A stretch of 64,000 nt of DNA from Streptomyces venezuelae (lineage in GTDB: Bacteria > Actinomycetota > Actinomycetes > Streptomycetales > Streptomycetaceae): the NCBI RefSeq assembly GCF_008642315.1, contig NZ_CP029192.1, positions 6,634,001 through 6,698,000 on the forward strand. The letters are read 5' to 3'. The notes under the pieces are model-generated. The model worked only from the letters and a program-made list of their open reading frames with translations, had not been told where the DNA came from and made no database searches. The position numbers were made by a program, and so were the translations under genes. Positions 56,013 to 64,000 of this stretch are shown here, in pieces (positions within the stretch are counted from its first letter, which is position 1; each line of letters begins with the position of its first letter).

Positions 56013-58766
56013 GTGGCAGAAACAGCAGCGAAGAAGAAGTCCGAGACCGCGGCGGCGAAGGGCGGCCAGGCCGGTGGTGAGCGGCGCCCGCTCCTGATGC
56101 TCATGGACGGGCACTCCTTGGCGTACCGGGCGTTCTTCGCGCTGCCCGCGGAGAATTTCACGACCGCGACGGGCCAGCCGACGAACGCGATCTACGGCTT
56201 CGCGTCGATGCTGGCGAACACGCTGCGCGACGAGGCGCCCACGCACTTCGCGGTGGCGTTCGACGTGTCGCGCAAGACGTGGCGCTCCACGGAGTTCCCG
56301 GAGTACAAGGCGAACCGTTCCAAGACCCCCGACGAGTTCAAGGGGCAGGTCGAGCTGATCGGCGAGATGCTCGACGCGATGCACGCGGAGCGGTTCGCGG
56401 TCGACGGGTTCGAGGCGGACGACGTGATCGCCACGCTGGCCACGCAGGCGGAGGCGGCCGGTTTTGACGTGCTGATCGTCACGGGTGACCGTGACTCCTT
56501 CCAGCTGATCACGGACCACGTGACGGTGCTGTATCCGACGAAGGGCGTCTCTGAGCTCACGCGCTTCACGCCGGAGAAGGTCCAGGAGAAGTACGGGCTG
56601 TCCCCGAGTCAGTACCCCGACTTCGCGGCGTTGCGCGGCGACCCGTCGGACAACCTGCCCGGCATCCCCGGGGTCGGCGAGAAGACCGCCGCGAAGTGGA
56701 TCAACCAGTTCGGTTCGTTCGCCGACCTCGTCGAGCGTGCCGAGGAGGTCAAGGGCAAGGCGGGGCAGAACTTCCGCGACCACCTGGAGTCGGTCAAGCT
56801 GAACCGTGTCCTGACGGAGATGGTGCGCGACGTCGAACTGCCCAAGACAGTCACCGACTTGGAGCGCGCTCCGTACGACCGGACGGCGCTCGCGATGGTC
56901 CTGGACACCCTGGAGATCCGCAATCCGTCGTTGCGTGAGCGGCTGCTCGCCGTCGACCCGGGTGCGGAGGAGGCCGAGCAGGCTCCGGCCGAGCCGGGTG
57001 TGGAGCTGGACGGGTCGGTGCTCGGCGCGGGCGGGCTCGCGCCGTGGCTGGCGGAGCACGGCAACGCGATCCTGGGGCTCGCCACGGTCGACACGTGGCA
57101 GCTCGGCACGGGCACGGTCACCGAGGTCGCGCTGGCCGCGGCCGGCGGTGCGGCCGCCTGGTTCGACCCGGCGACGCTGGACGAGGCCGACGAGAACGCG
57201 TTCGCCGCGTGGATCGCCGACCCGACCAAGCCGAAGGTCCTGCACAACGCCAAGGGCGTCATGCGGGTCTTCCCCGAGCACGGGTGGACGGTGGCGGGCG
57301 TCACCATGGACACGGCCCTCGCCGCGTACCTGGTGAAGCCCGGTCGGCGCTCCTTCGCGCTGGACGCGCTGTCCCTGGAGTACCTGGGCCGTGAGCTGGC
57401 GCCCGCCTCCGCGGCCGACGGACAGCTCGCGTTCGGTACGGAGGAGGACGACCGGGCCGAGGCCGACTCCCTGATGTCGCAGGCCCGCACCATCCTCGAC
57501 CTCGGCACCGCCTTCGGCGAGAAGCTGACGGAGGTCGGCGCGAGCGACCTCCTCACGGACATCGAGCTGCCGACGTCGGCGCTCCTGGCCCGCCTGGAGC
57601 GGCACGGCATCGCCGCGGACCGTGAGCATCTGCAGGCCATGGAGCAGCAGTTCGCCGGCGCGGTGCAGCAGGCCGTGAAGGAGGCGCACGCGGCGGCGGG
57701 CCACGAGTTCAACCTGGGCTCTCCCAAGCAACTGCAGGAAGTCCTCTTCGGGGAGCTGAACCTCCCCAAGACGAAGAAGACGAAGACCGGATACACCACG
57801 GACGCGGACGCGCTGGCGTGGCTCGCGGCGCAGACCGAGAACGAACTGCCGGTCATCATGCTGCGCCACCGCGAGCAGGCGAAGCTGCGCGTCACGGTCG
57901 AGGGCCTGATCAAGACCACCGCCGCGGACGGCCGCATCCACACCACGTTCAACCAGACGGTGGCGGCGACGGGCCGGCTCTCCTCCACGGACCCGAACCT
58001 GCAGAACATCCCGGTCCGTACGGACGAGGGCCGGGCGATCCGCCGCGGCTTCGTGGTCGGCGAGGGCTTCGAGTCCCTCATGACGGCGGACTACAGCCAG
58101 ATCGAACTGCGCGTGATGGCGCACCTGTCCGAGGACGAGGGTCTCCTGGAGGCGTTCTCCTCCGGAGAGGACCTGCACACGACGGTCGCCTCGCAAGTCT
58201 TCGGCGTGGACGGCTCGGCGGTCGACGCGGAGATGCGCCGCAAGATCAAGGCGATGTCGTACGGCTTGGCGTACGGCTTGTCGGCGTTCGGTCTCTCCCA
58301 GCAGCTGAACATCGAGGCGGGCGAGGCGCGTGCGCTCATGGACACGTACTTCGAACGGTTCGGTGGAGTACGCGACTATCTCCGCCGCGCGGTCGACGAG
58401 GCCCGCGCCACGGGCTACACGGAGACGATGCTGGGCCGTCGGCGCTATCTCCCCGACCTGAACAGCGACAACCGCCAGCGCCGCGAGATGGCGGAGCGGA
58501 TGGCTCTGAACGCGCCGATCCAGGGCACGGCGGCGGACATCGTCAAGATCGCGATGCTGAACGTCCACGGGGCGCTCACGGAGGCGAAGCTCGACTCCCG
58601 CATGCTGCTCCAGGTCCACGACGAAATCGTCCTGGAGATCGCTCCGGGCGAGCGGGCGAAGGTGGAGGAGCTGGTTCGCCGGGAGATGGCGGGGGCGGTG
58701 TCGCTTCGAGCGCCGTTGGATGTGTCGGTGGGGGTCGGTCCGAACTGGGAGTCCGCAGCGCACTAG
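56013..58766 (+). CDS. polA: DNA polymerase I
   Basis: The 917-aa repair and replication polymerase has a 5'-3' exonuclease domain (residues 28-310; LMLMDGHSLAYRAFFAL, GFEADDVIATLA, VTGDRDSFQLI, RGDPSDNLPGIPGVGEKTA). The middle 3'-5' exonuclease-like domain lacks the DxE catalytic acids (it reads ATVDTWQL), so proofreading is probably absent. The polymerase domain has RLSSTDPNLQNIPVR, the metal-binding DYSQIELRVMAHLSED, the O helix RRKIKAMSYGLAYGLSAFGL, and QVHDEIVLE. I chose GTG 56013 (VAETAAKKK); an upstream GTG at 55989 would add eight residues. It is divergent from the oxidoreductase gene. Confidence 0.96.
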   Translation: MAETAAKKKSETAAAKGGQAGGERRPLLMLMDGHSLAYRAFFALPAENFTTATGQPTNAIYGFASMLANTLRDEAPTHFAVAFDVSRKTWRSTEFPEYKANRSKTPDEFKGQVELIGEMLDAMHAERFAVDGFEADDVIATLATQAEAAGFDVLIVTGDRDSFQLITDHVTVLYPTKGVSELTRFTPEKVQEKYGLSPSQYPDFAALRGDPSDNLPGIPGVGEKTAAKWINQFGSFADLVERAEEVKGKAGQNFRDHLESVKLNRVLTEMVRDVELPKTVTDLERAPYDRTALAMVLDTLEIRNPSLRERLLAVDPGAEEAEQAPAEPGVELDGSVLGAGGLAPWLAEHGNAILGLATVDTWQLGTGTVTEVALAAAGGAAAWFDPATLDEADENAFAAWIADPTKPKVLHNAKGVMRVFPEHGWTVAGVTMDTALAAYLVKPGRRSFALDALSLEYLGRELAPASAADGQLAFGTEEDDRAEADSLMSQARTILDLGTAFGEKLTEVGASDLLTDIELPTSALLARLERHGIAADREHLQAMEQQFAGAVQQAVKEAHAAAGHEFNLGSPKQLQEVLFGELNLPKTKKTKTGYTTDADALAWLAAQTENELPVIMLRHREQAKLRVTVEGLIKTTAADGRIHTTFNQTVAATGRLSSTDPNLQNIPVRTDEGRAIRRGFVVGEGFESLMTADYSQIELRVMAHLSEDEGLLEAFSSGEDLHTTVASQVFGVDGSAVDAEMRRKIKAMSYGLAYGLSAFGLSQQLNIEAGEARALMDTYFERFGGVRDYLRRAVDEARATGYTETMLGRRRYLPDLNSDNRQRREMAERMALNAPIQGTAADIVKIAMLNVHGALTEAKLDSRMLLQVHDEIVLEIAPGERAKVEELVRREMAGAVSLRAPLDVSVGVGPNWESAAH

Positions 58767-58823
58767 CCCTCCCGGGCCGGGGATCGGTGGGTGCGAACTC
58801 GGCTGCCGGCCCGTTGTGGCCGT

Positions 58824-58868
58824 TCGCGCAGTTCCTCGCGCCCCCCAGGGGCGCGAGGAACTGCGCGA
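58824..58868 (+). terminator. polA terminator, 21-bp perfect stem
   Basis: The perfect 21-bp arms 58824-58844 and 58848-58868 have a 3-nt loop. The right arm is the first copy of the dispersed GGGGCGCGAGGAACTGCGCG repeat, and the left arm is an inverted copy of it. It starts about 58 bp after the polA stop. Confidence 0.9.
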
Positions 58869-59000
58869 CAAGCCACAACGCACCCGCACTCAACAGACGC
58901 CCGGTTTTAGGGGCGCGGGGAACTGCGCGATCGACCACGACGCACCCGCACCCGACAGGCGGCCCGTATTTAAGGGGCGCGGGGAACTGCGCGGTCGGGC
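58847..59000 (+). repeat. Three copies of the dispersed GGGGCGCGGGGAACTGCGCG repeat
   Basis: Copies start at 58847, 58909 and 58973 (spacing 62 and 64 bp), each followed in the first two by a CCAC(A/G)ACGCACCCGCA tail. They belong to the same family as the 119-bp tandem array at 16615-17050. The stretch 58767-59087 holds no gene besides these repeats and the terminator. Confidence 0.88.
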
Positions 59001-59087
59001 ACCGTCGGACGCGCGGCGGGAGTGTGGTCTCACCCGCGTGGCCCCCAAGGAGGCGCCCCCCTGACCCCCCAGGGTCAGGATGACCGC

Positions 59088-60056
59088 ATGGCTTCTCACC
59101 TGCGCAACTGCCGCGCAGCCTTCGCCGCGGCGCTCACGACGGCCCTCCTGGCCCCCATACCCGTAACCGCCGCCGAGGCCAGCAGGCCTCAGCAGGGCAG
59201 CAGCGCCGCCCTCTGCACGGCGGACCAGGACCGCACTCTCGCCGCCCGGATGTCCAAGGACATCCGGGCGGCGCTGTCGTCCAGGGCGGGCAGCGTCTCC
59301 GTCGCCGTCCACGACACCCGCACCGGCCTCGCCTGTCACCTCGCCGCGAACCGGCGCTACGACGCGGCGAGCGTCACCAAGGTCCTGATGATGGAGGCCG
59401 CGCTGCGCCGCGCGCAGGAGTGGAGCCGCAACCTCACCGCGTGGGAGCGCCGCCGCATCCGCCCCATGATCACCACGTCGGACAACACCGCGGCGGGACG
59501 GCTCTGGAACGACCTGGGCCACCCCTACCTCAACCGTTTCCTGCGCCGCGTGGGCACGACGTCCACCACGCTCGGCCCGTACGGCCGTTGGGGCCTGACC
59601 CGGACCACCGCGGCCGACCAGATGCGGCTCCTCGGCGTGCTGACGGGGGCCCGTCACGCACGTGACGTACTGAAGGAGCGTGCGCGCGCCTACGGTCTGC
59701 GGCAGATGGCCGACGTGCGGCGCGACCAGCGCTGGGGGGTGCCCGCCGGCATGCCGCACGGTGTCCGCGCCCACCTCAAGAACGGCTGGCTGCCCCGCGC
59801 CACCCTCGGCTGGCGCGTGCACAGCGTCGGGGTGTTCAAGGGCGCGGGACGGACGTACCGGATCGTCGTGCTCAGCCATGGGAACCCGACGATGGCGTAC
59901 GGCGTGCGGACCGTCGAGCGCATCGCGCAGGCCGTGCACCGCGGCCTGAACAAGGGCCGCGCTGCCGGGCAGGGGCTGACCCCGGAGAGCGAGATCAGTG
60001 AGGTCCCGGACGGCTCGGTGGAGCCGGACGGGGAGACGTGGGACCCCGCTGCGTAA
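59088..60056 (+). CDS. Secreted serine hydrolase of the class A beta-lactamase/PBP fold
   Basis: The 322-aa precursor has a Sec signal (MASHLRNCRAAFAAALTTAL, cleavage near VTA-AEAS). The mature part has the penicillin-recognising motifs: SVTK (SxxK, catalytic Ser in YDAASVTKVLM), SDN in MITTSDNTAAG, and KNG in HLKNGWLPRA at the place of the usual KTG/KSG. The Glu of the class A omega loop is not evident, so true beta-lactamase activity is doubtful; a DD-peptidase or esterase is possible. ATG 59088 has AGGA upstream. It is followed by a lytic transglycosylase gene, another wall enzyme. Confidence 0.82.
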   Translation: MASHLRNCRAAFAAALTTALLAPIPVTAAEASRPQQGSSAALCTADQDRTLAARMSKDIRAALSSRAGSVSVAVHDTRTGLACHLAANRRYDAASVTKVLMMEAALRRAQEWSRNLTAWERRRIRPMITTSDNTAAGRLWNDLGHPYLNRFLRRVGTTSTTLGPYGRWGLTRTTAADQMRLLGVLTGARHARDVLKERARAYGLRQMADVRRDQRWGVPAGMPHGVRAHLKNGWLPRATLGWRVHSVGVFKGAGRTYRIVVLSHGNPTMAYGVRTVERIAQAVHRGLNKGRAAGQGLTPESEISEVPDGSVEPDGETWDPAA

Positions 60057-60275
60057 CAGAGCTGTCGCGGCCGCCAGGCCAACCGGTAAAAACCGGGCAC
60101 GAACGGGTGCCTGGGCGCGTGAAGTTGTCGTAGTGTCGGCTGAGTCGATCCACTGAGAGCACGCGCGTGCGAAAGCAGGCGTGTACGCGCAGGACTGCTG
60201 CGCGGCCGTAGAAGAAGCGTGCACCGGGGGTGGGGCGACGCGCAACAGTCGTCAATGGGGAGGGGTGGCTCGGTC

Positions 60276-62024
60276 ATGGCGCCGGTAATCGGCAGGCGGC
60301 TGCGCAGAGGAACGGTGACCGCCGCGGTGGCCGCGGCGGCGGTGGCGGCCCTCGCCGCGTCGCAGGCACCGGGCGTGACGGATGTGGGGCGTGAGGGTCC
60401 TGCCGCGGGCGCGGCCGACACCCCGCCGCCGTCCGGCGATTCGGCGACCGGTGACTCCCCGTACTACACCGATCTGCCGCGCCTGAAGAGCCCCGTCCCG
60501 CCGACCGCTCCGAACGGGGGCGACAAGGAGGACGAGACGGGCCTGCCGGCCACGGTCCTCGACGCGTACAAGAAGGCCGAAACGGCCCTCAACAAGGACA
60601 AGCCCGGCTGCAACCTGCCCTGGCAACTCCTCGCCGCCATCGGCAAGGTGGAGTCCGGCCAGGCCCGCGGCGGCAACGTCGACGCGAACGGCACGACGAT
60701 CAAGCCGATCCTCGGCCCGCCCCTGAACGGCAACGGCTTCGCGAAGATCACCGACACGGACAAGGGCGCGTACGACAACGACACCACGCACGACCGTGCC
60801 GTCGGCCCGATGCAGTTCATTCCGTCGACGTGGGCGACCTGGGGCCAGGACGGCAACGGCGACGGCGACAAGGACCCCAACAACATCTACGACGCGGCGC
60901 TCGCCGCGGGCCGTTACCTGTGCGCGAACGGCCGCGACCTGTCCGTCGAGGCCGACCTGCACAAGGCGATCCTGAGCTACAACCGGTCGACGGACTACCT
61001 GCACACGGTCCTGTCGTGGCTGGAGGCCTACCGCAGGGGCACTCACGAGGTTCCCGACGGCACGGGTGTCCTGCCGGACGACCGCAGCGACACCCGCTAC
61101 CCGGGCCTGCGTCCGGACCCGACCCCGTCGCACACGCCGTCGCCCAAGCCGAAGCCGCGGCCGGGCAGCGGCAACGGCAAGCCGGGGAACGGCAACGGCG
61201 GCGGCAGCACCAAGCCGAAGCCGCCGGGTGGCGGCGGTTCGCACAAGCCCACGCCCGCGGACGTCGACGCGCTGGCGAACGCCGGGACGGGCGACCTCGT
61301 CGCCAAGACGGGCAGCGCCTTCGGCGAGCGCGTCGCGGTGCGCGCCCTGAGCGAGTCCGGCGACTTCGTGCCCAAGGTGAAGGTGCGGTTCACCGTGTCC
61401 GGCGACACGGACGCCCGCTTCGAGGGTGGCGTGCGGAGTGTCACCGTCACCACGAACTCCCAGGGCAAGGCCACCGCGCCGGTCTTGAAGGCGGGGCAGA
61501 AGGCCGGCGAGTTCGTCGTGCAGGCCCGGGTCCCGGGCAAGGCGGCGTCCCGTGTCGACTTCGAGGCGCGGGCCCTCGCCCGCGTCGCCGACGCGCTCGC
61601 CAGGACCGGTGACAAGCCGCTGGTCTGCGAGACGGGCAAGGAGTTCGCCGAGCAGGTCGAGGTCAAGGCGACGCACAAGGGCAAGGTCGCGGACGGCGTC
61701 GCGGCGACCGCCACGATGATCAAGTCGGCGACGGACGCGTCCGCCAACGACAAGGGCCCGTACTTCAAGGGTACGGACGGCAAGCCGGTCCGTACCCTGA
61801 CGGGGCTGAAGACCGACGCGAACGGCGTGCTGAAGCTCCCGAAGATGTACGCGGACGACGCGGCGGGCACGTACCTCCTGCGCATCGTCACCGAGGGCGG
61901 CGCCACGCTGACCGTCGAGCTGAAGGTGACCGCGCCGGAGCCCGACGCGACGCCGTCGCCGTCGGACTCCACCGACGGCAGTGCCTCGCCCAGCGCGTCC
62001 CCGAGCGCCTCGCCCGGCGCCTGA
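60276..62024 (+). CDS. Secreted lytic transglycosylase with C-terminal Ig-like domains
   Basis: The 582-aa precursor begins with a basic signal region (MAPVIGRRLRRGTVTAAVAA, hydrophobic to ALAASQA). A Pro-rich stretch precedes the SLT/MltB-like catalytic domain (about 115-275): PWQLLAAIGKVESGQARGG with the catalytic Glu, AVGPMQFIPSTWATWGQDGN, and NIYDAALAAGRYLCANGRDL. A Lys/Pro/Gly linker (SPKPKPRPGSGNGKPG) and two bacterial Ig-like repeats (TGDLVAKTGSAFGERVAVRA, and a second with KPLVCETGKEFAEQVEV) follow. It cleaves peptidoglycan glycan strands. ATG 60276 lies behind GGGGAGGGG. I looked for and did not find a ydaO-type riboswitch upstream. Confidence 0.9.
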   Translation: MAPVIGRRLRRGTVTAAVAAAAVAALAASQAPGVTDVGREGPAAGAADTPPPSGDSATGDSPYYTDLPRLKSPVPPTAPNGGDKEDETGLPATVLDAYKKAETALNKDKPGCNLPWQLLAAIGKVESGQARGGNVDANGTTIKPILGPPLNGNGFAKITDTDKGAYDNDTTHDRAVGPMQFIPSTWATWGQDGNGDGDKDPNNIYDAALAAGRYLCANGRDLSVEADLHKAILSYNRSTDYLHTVLSWLEAYRRGTHEVPDGTGVLPDDRSDTRYPGLRPDPTPSHTPSPKPKPRPGSGNGKPGNGNGGGSTKPKPPGGGGSHKPTPADVDALANAGTGDLVAKTGSAFGERVAVRALSESGDFVPKVKVRFTVSGDTDARFEGGVRSVTVTTNSQGKATAPVLKAGQKAGEFVVQARVPGKAASRVDFEARALARVADALARTGDKPLVCETGKEFAEQVEVKATHKGKVADGVAATATMIKSATDASANDKGPYFKGTDGKPVRTLTGLKTDANGVLKLPKMYADDAAGTYLLRIVTEGGATLTVELKVTAPEPDATPSPSDSTDGSASPSASPSASPGA

Positions 62025-62062
62025 CCCTGGCGGGCCCGAGCGGCCCGCCCCGCGACTCCACA

Positions 62063-62100
62063 GGACCGCCCCTCCGCCGACCACGGCGGAGGGGCGGTCC
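62063..62100 (+). terminator. Transglycosylase terminator
   Basis: GGACCGCCCCTCCGCC and GGCGGAGGGGCGGTCC are perfect 16-bp arms with a 6-nt loop, 38 bp after the stop. Confidence 0.9.
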
Positions 62101-62200
62101 CGTGTTTGTGCAACGTGTTCTCATCTCGCCCGTCCGTTGCTACGGTGCCCGGCCTGACGACCTATCAGTTCCGGCCGTACGCCGAATCGGGAGGCCCCGC

Positions 62201-62335
62201 ATGCGCGCTCTCATCGCCGCCGCCGCAGGTCTCGCCGTCGCGCTCGCCCTGGTCCTGACCATCACGGCGATCGGCGCCCCACCGGGCGAGACGTCCCCCG
62301 AGCCGCTCCTCACCACTGTCCCCAAGCACCCATAG
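62201..62335 (+). CDS. Small membrane protein, SPW_0924-like, 44 aa
   Basis: The 44-aa product is one hydrophobic helix (MRALIAAAAGLAVALALVLT) followed by GAPPGETSPEPLLTTVPKHP. It matches the small Streptomyces family that I recall as SPW_0924. ATG 62201 has GGGAGG upstream at good spacing, which supports the short form over the 77-aa frame starting at 62102. It is 20 bp before the DUF3068 gene and probably cotranscribed. The function is unknown. Confidence 0.78.
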   Translation: MRALIAAAAGLAVALALVLTITAIGAPPGETSPEPLLTTVPKHP

Positions 62336-62355
62336 ACGTAGGGAGGGCCGCCGCG

Positions 62356-63354
62356 ATGCGCCGCAAGGCCAGCCTCGTCCTGCTCGCGTTCGCCGTGTTC
62401 TGCACGGCCATGTCCCCGCTCATGCGCTGGTACGCGTTCCCGCGGCTCGCGAAGATCCCGCCGAGCCAGTACCAGGAGGCGGTCCTGGAGGCGAACGACC
62501 CGACCCTCATCGACTACGGCTCCATGAAGGCCAAGAAGATCGACAAGGTCACCATCGTGCAGACCCTCAAGGGCAACGTCGAGGCCTCCGAGAAGATCGA
62601 GAAGACCGCCGACCGCGACGTCGTGGTCTGGGACGCGCTCTCCTACGTCCAGGACGACGACGGCAAGATGGTCTCCAAGATCCCCGAGCGGTACATCTTC
62701 GACGCGCACAGCCAGGAACCCGTCCACGCCACCGGGGAAGCGGTCGACGGGGACCCCGTCAAACGCGAGGGCATCGAGTTCAAGTGGCCCTTCCTCACCG
62801 AGAAGCGGGACTACGAGTACTTCGACGCGCAGGCCCGCATCACCCGCCCCATCCACTACAAGGGCACCCAGAACTTCCGCGGCCTGAAGGTCTATTACTT
62901 CGAGCAGACCATCCCCTGGACCAAAGTGCCCTTCCCCAAGACGATGCCCGTCAAAGGCATCACTCCGGAGTCCCTCGCCAAGACGGGCACCACCCGCTGG
63001 TACACCACCGTCCGCAAGTTCTGGGTCGAACCCACCACCGGAGCGCCCGTCTACGGAGAGGAGATCCAGAACAACGAACTCCGCGGCGGCACGCTCCTGG
63101 GCGACCGCGACAAGGTCACCGTCTTCTCCGGGCACGTGAAGATGCGCGAGGACTACATCAAGGACACCGTCGACCTGGTCAAGTCCCAGCGCGTCCTGGT
63201 CCTCCTGCTGACCTCGTACCTCCCCTGGGGCTTCCTCGGCACCGGCATCCTCCTGCTGGCCCTCTCCCTCTGGCTCGAGGCCCGCAGCCGCAGGCCGGGC
63301 GACCCGGCCCCCACGGCGGAGAGCGACCCCGAACCGGAGCCCGTCAACGCCTAG
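62356..63354 (+). CDS. DUF3068 (PorA-like) membrane protein
   Basis: The 332-aa protein has an N-terminal membrane helix (KASLVLLAFAVFCTAMSPLM), a large extracytoplasmic domain of about 240 residues (YGSMKAKKIDKVTIVQTLKG, HYKGTQNFRGLKVYYFEQTI, RKFWVEPTTGAPVYGEEI) and a C-terminal membrane helix (LVLLLTSYLPWGFLGTGILL) with a short acidic tail. This is the DUF3068 architecture of actinobacterial envelope proteins. The function is not known. ATG 62356 follows GGGAGG at 9 nt spacing, close after the 44-aa gene. Confidence 0.88.
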   Translation: MRRKASLVLLAFAVFCTAMSPLMRWYAFPRLAKIPPSQYQEAVLEANDPTLIDYGSMKAKKIDKVTIVQTLKGNVEASEKIEKTADRDVVVWDALSYVQDDDGKMVSKIPERYIFDAHSQEPVHATGEAVDGDPVKREGIEFKWPFLTEKRDYEYFDAQARITRPIHYKGTQNFRGLKVYYFEQTIPWTKVPFPKTMPVKGITPESLAKTGTTRWYTTVRKFWVEPTTGAPVYGEEIQNNELRGGTLLGDRDKVTVFSGHVKMREDYIKDTVDLVKSQRVLVLLLTSYLPWGFLGTGILLLALSLWLEARSRRPGDPAPTAESDPEPEPVNA

Positions 63355-63372
63355 GGAACCGGCCCGGGAGCC

Positions 63373-64000
63373 TCAGCCCTCGGAACCCCGCGCGGCCTGC
63401 CGGGCCTTGGTGTAGCGGGTCGGCTCGGCCGTCGCCGGGTCCTCGGGCCACGGGTGCTTCGGGTAGCGGCCGCGCAGGTCGGCGCGGACCGCGCGGTAGC
63501 CGGAACGCCAGAAGGAGGCCAGGTCCGCGGTGACGGCCGCGGGGCGCCCCGCGGGGGACAGGAGGTGGACGACGACGGGGACCGTGCCGTCCGCGACGCG
63601 CGGGGTCTCGGCGAGGCCGAACATCTCCTGCAGCTTGACGGCGAGCACCGGCTGTCCCGGGTCGGAGTAGTCGAGCCGGATCCTGGACCCGCTCGGCACC
63701 TCCAGGCGCTCGGGGGCGAGCTCGTCCAGACGCGTCGCCTCACCCGTCGCCCACGGCAGCAGCCGCCCGAGCCCCTGCCCGGCGTCGATCCGCGCCAGGT
63801 CGGCCCGGCGCCGTGCCCTGGACAGTTCCGGCTCCAGCCACTCGTCCACGCGCGCGTGGAGCGCGTCCTCCGATACGTCGGGCCAGGGCGCCCCGAGGTG
63901 GCGGTGCAGGAACGCGAGCCGCTCCCGCAGCTCCCACGCGCCCCGCGACCACTTCAGGAGCCCCGTCCCCTCCTCCCGCAGCCCGGTCAGCAGCGCCTCC
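63373..64000 (-). CDS. hrpB: ATP-dependent helicase HrpB, C-terminal part (5' end outside window)
   Basis: The frame is open from the right edge to the TGA at 63373, giving about 209 residues. It contains the HrpB C-terminal domain: GLLKWSRGAWELRERLAFLH, APWPDVSEDAL, LSRARRRADLARIDAGQGLG, RLDELAPERLEVPSGSRIRL, YSDPGQPVLAVKLQEMFGL, LLSPAGRPAAVTADLASFW and YPKHPWPEDPATAEPTRYTK. The helicase motifs lie beyond the window. HrpB is a DEAH-type RNA helicase of uncertain substrate. It is convergent with the DUF3068 gene. Confidence 0.92.
   Translation of the reverse strand, partial: EALLTGLREEGTGLLKWSRGAWELRERLAFLHRHLGAPWPDVSEDALHARVDEWLEPELSRARRRADLARIDAGQGLGRLLPWATGEATRLDELAPERLEVPSGSRIRLDYSDPGQPVLAVKLQEMFGLAETPRVADGTVPVVVHLLSPAGRPAAVTADLASFWRSGYRAVRADLRGRYPKHPWPEDPATAEPTRYTKARQAARGSEG

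Noticed and set aside
60057..60275. c-di-AMP (ydaO) riboswitch before the transglycosylase
   Set aside because: Such riboswitches often precede Streptomyces wall hydrolases, but the conserved motifs of the class are not seen here.

Overview
The window is chromosomal DNA from a high-GC actinomycete, almost certainly a Streptomyces. The support is very high GC at third codon positions, GTG starts and 4-bp GTGA/ATGA gene couplings, an S. griseus-type trypsin, a Streptomyces-style shared-ATPase sugar importer, and two families of short dispersed repeats that I know from Streptomyces. From memory, the order gltB - pyk - response regulator - liv operon - polA matches the S. coelicolor core region around SCO2003-SCO2030. 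I could not check this against a database.

Layout. 1-4312 (minus): four consecutive, mostly overlapping ADP-ribosylglycohydrolase-type genes, one with degenerate metal-binding motifs. 4607-11673: a VIT1/CCC1-type metal transporter and gltBD (glutamate synthase), with GlnR-like boxes in the leader. 11817-15123: a sugar ABC importer (lipoprotein and two permeases, no ATPase) behind paired palindromes and a DasR-like site. 15225-17050: two uncharacterised genes, then four 119-bp tandem repeats. 17232-20077: a secreted small protein, an SDR dehydrogenase, a TerF-like vWA protein and a secreted tyrosine phosphatase. 20366-22361: a cold-shock protein and DEAD-box helicase unit. 22443-25387: a Cys-rich pentapeptide-repeat protein, an HExxH/zinc-ribbon protein and trypsin.

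25445-31472 looks like a glycan-degradation module: a GH101 endo-alpha-N-acetylgalactosaminidase, a GH35 beta-galactosidase and an AraC-type regulator. The GH101 promoter region and the GH35/AraC intergenic region share an identical 12-bp motif. 31484-35110: chorismate mutase, a secreted protein and an M1 aminopeptidase that carries a 48-bp repeat inserted in frame. 35447-38352: a PLP decarboxylase coupled to a siderophore-type amine N-hydroxylase, without the usual acyltransferase or synthetase. 38342-45229: an SGNH esterase, Tat-exported 5'-nucleotidase, SIMPL-domain protein, pyruvate kinase, a free-standing HTH-LAGLIDADG protein, and a Leu-anticodon tRNA with a short variable loop.

45330-51750: an ANTAR response regulator and the livKHMGF branched-chain amino-acid importer. 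52042-55888: two small envelope proteins, a hotdog thioesterase and an FdhF/YdeP-type molybdopterin oxidoreductase. 56013-64000: polA with a 21-bp-stem hairpin and dispersed repeats downstream, a serine-hydrolase protein, a lytic transglycosylase, a 44-aa membrane protein, a DUF3068 protein and the 3' part of hrpB. I saw no CRISPR array, prophage or complete insertion sequence. The less usual parts are the ADP-ribosylglycohydrolase array, the GH101/GH35/AraC module, the orphan decarboxylase/N-hydroxylase pair, the LAGLIDADG/tRNA neighbourhood and the inserted repeats.
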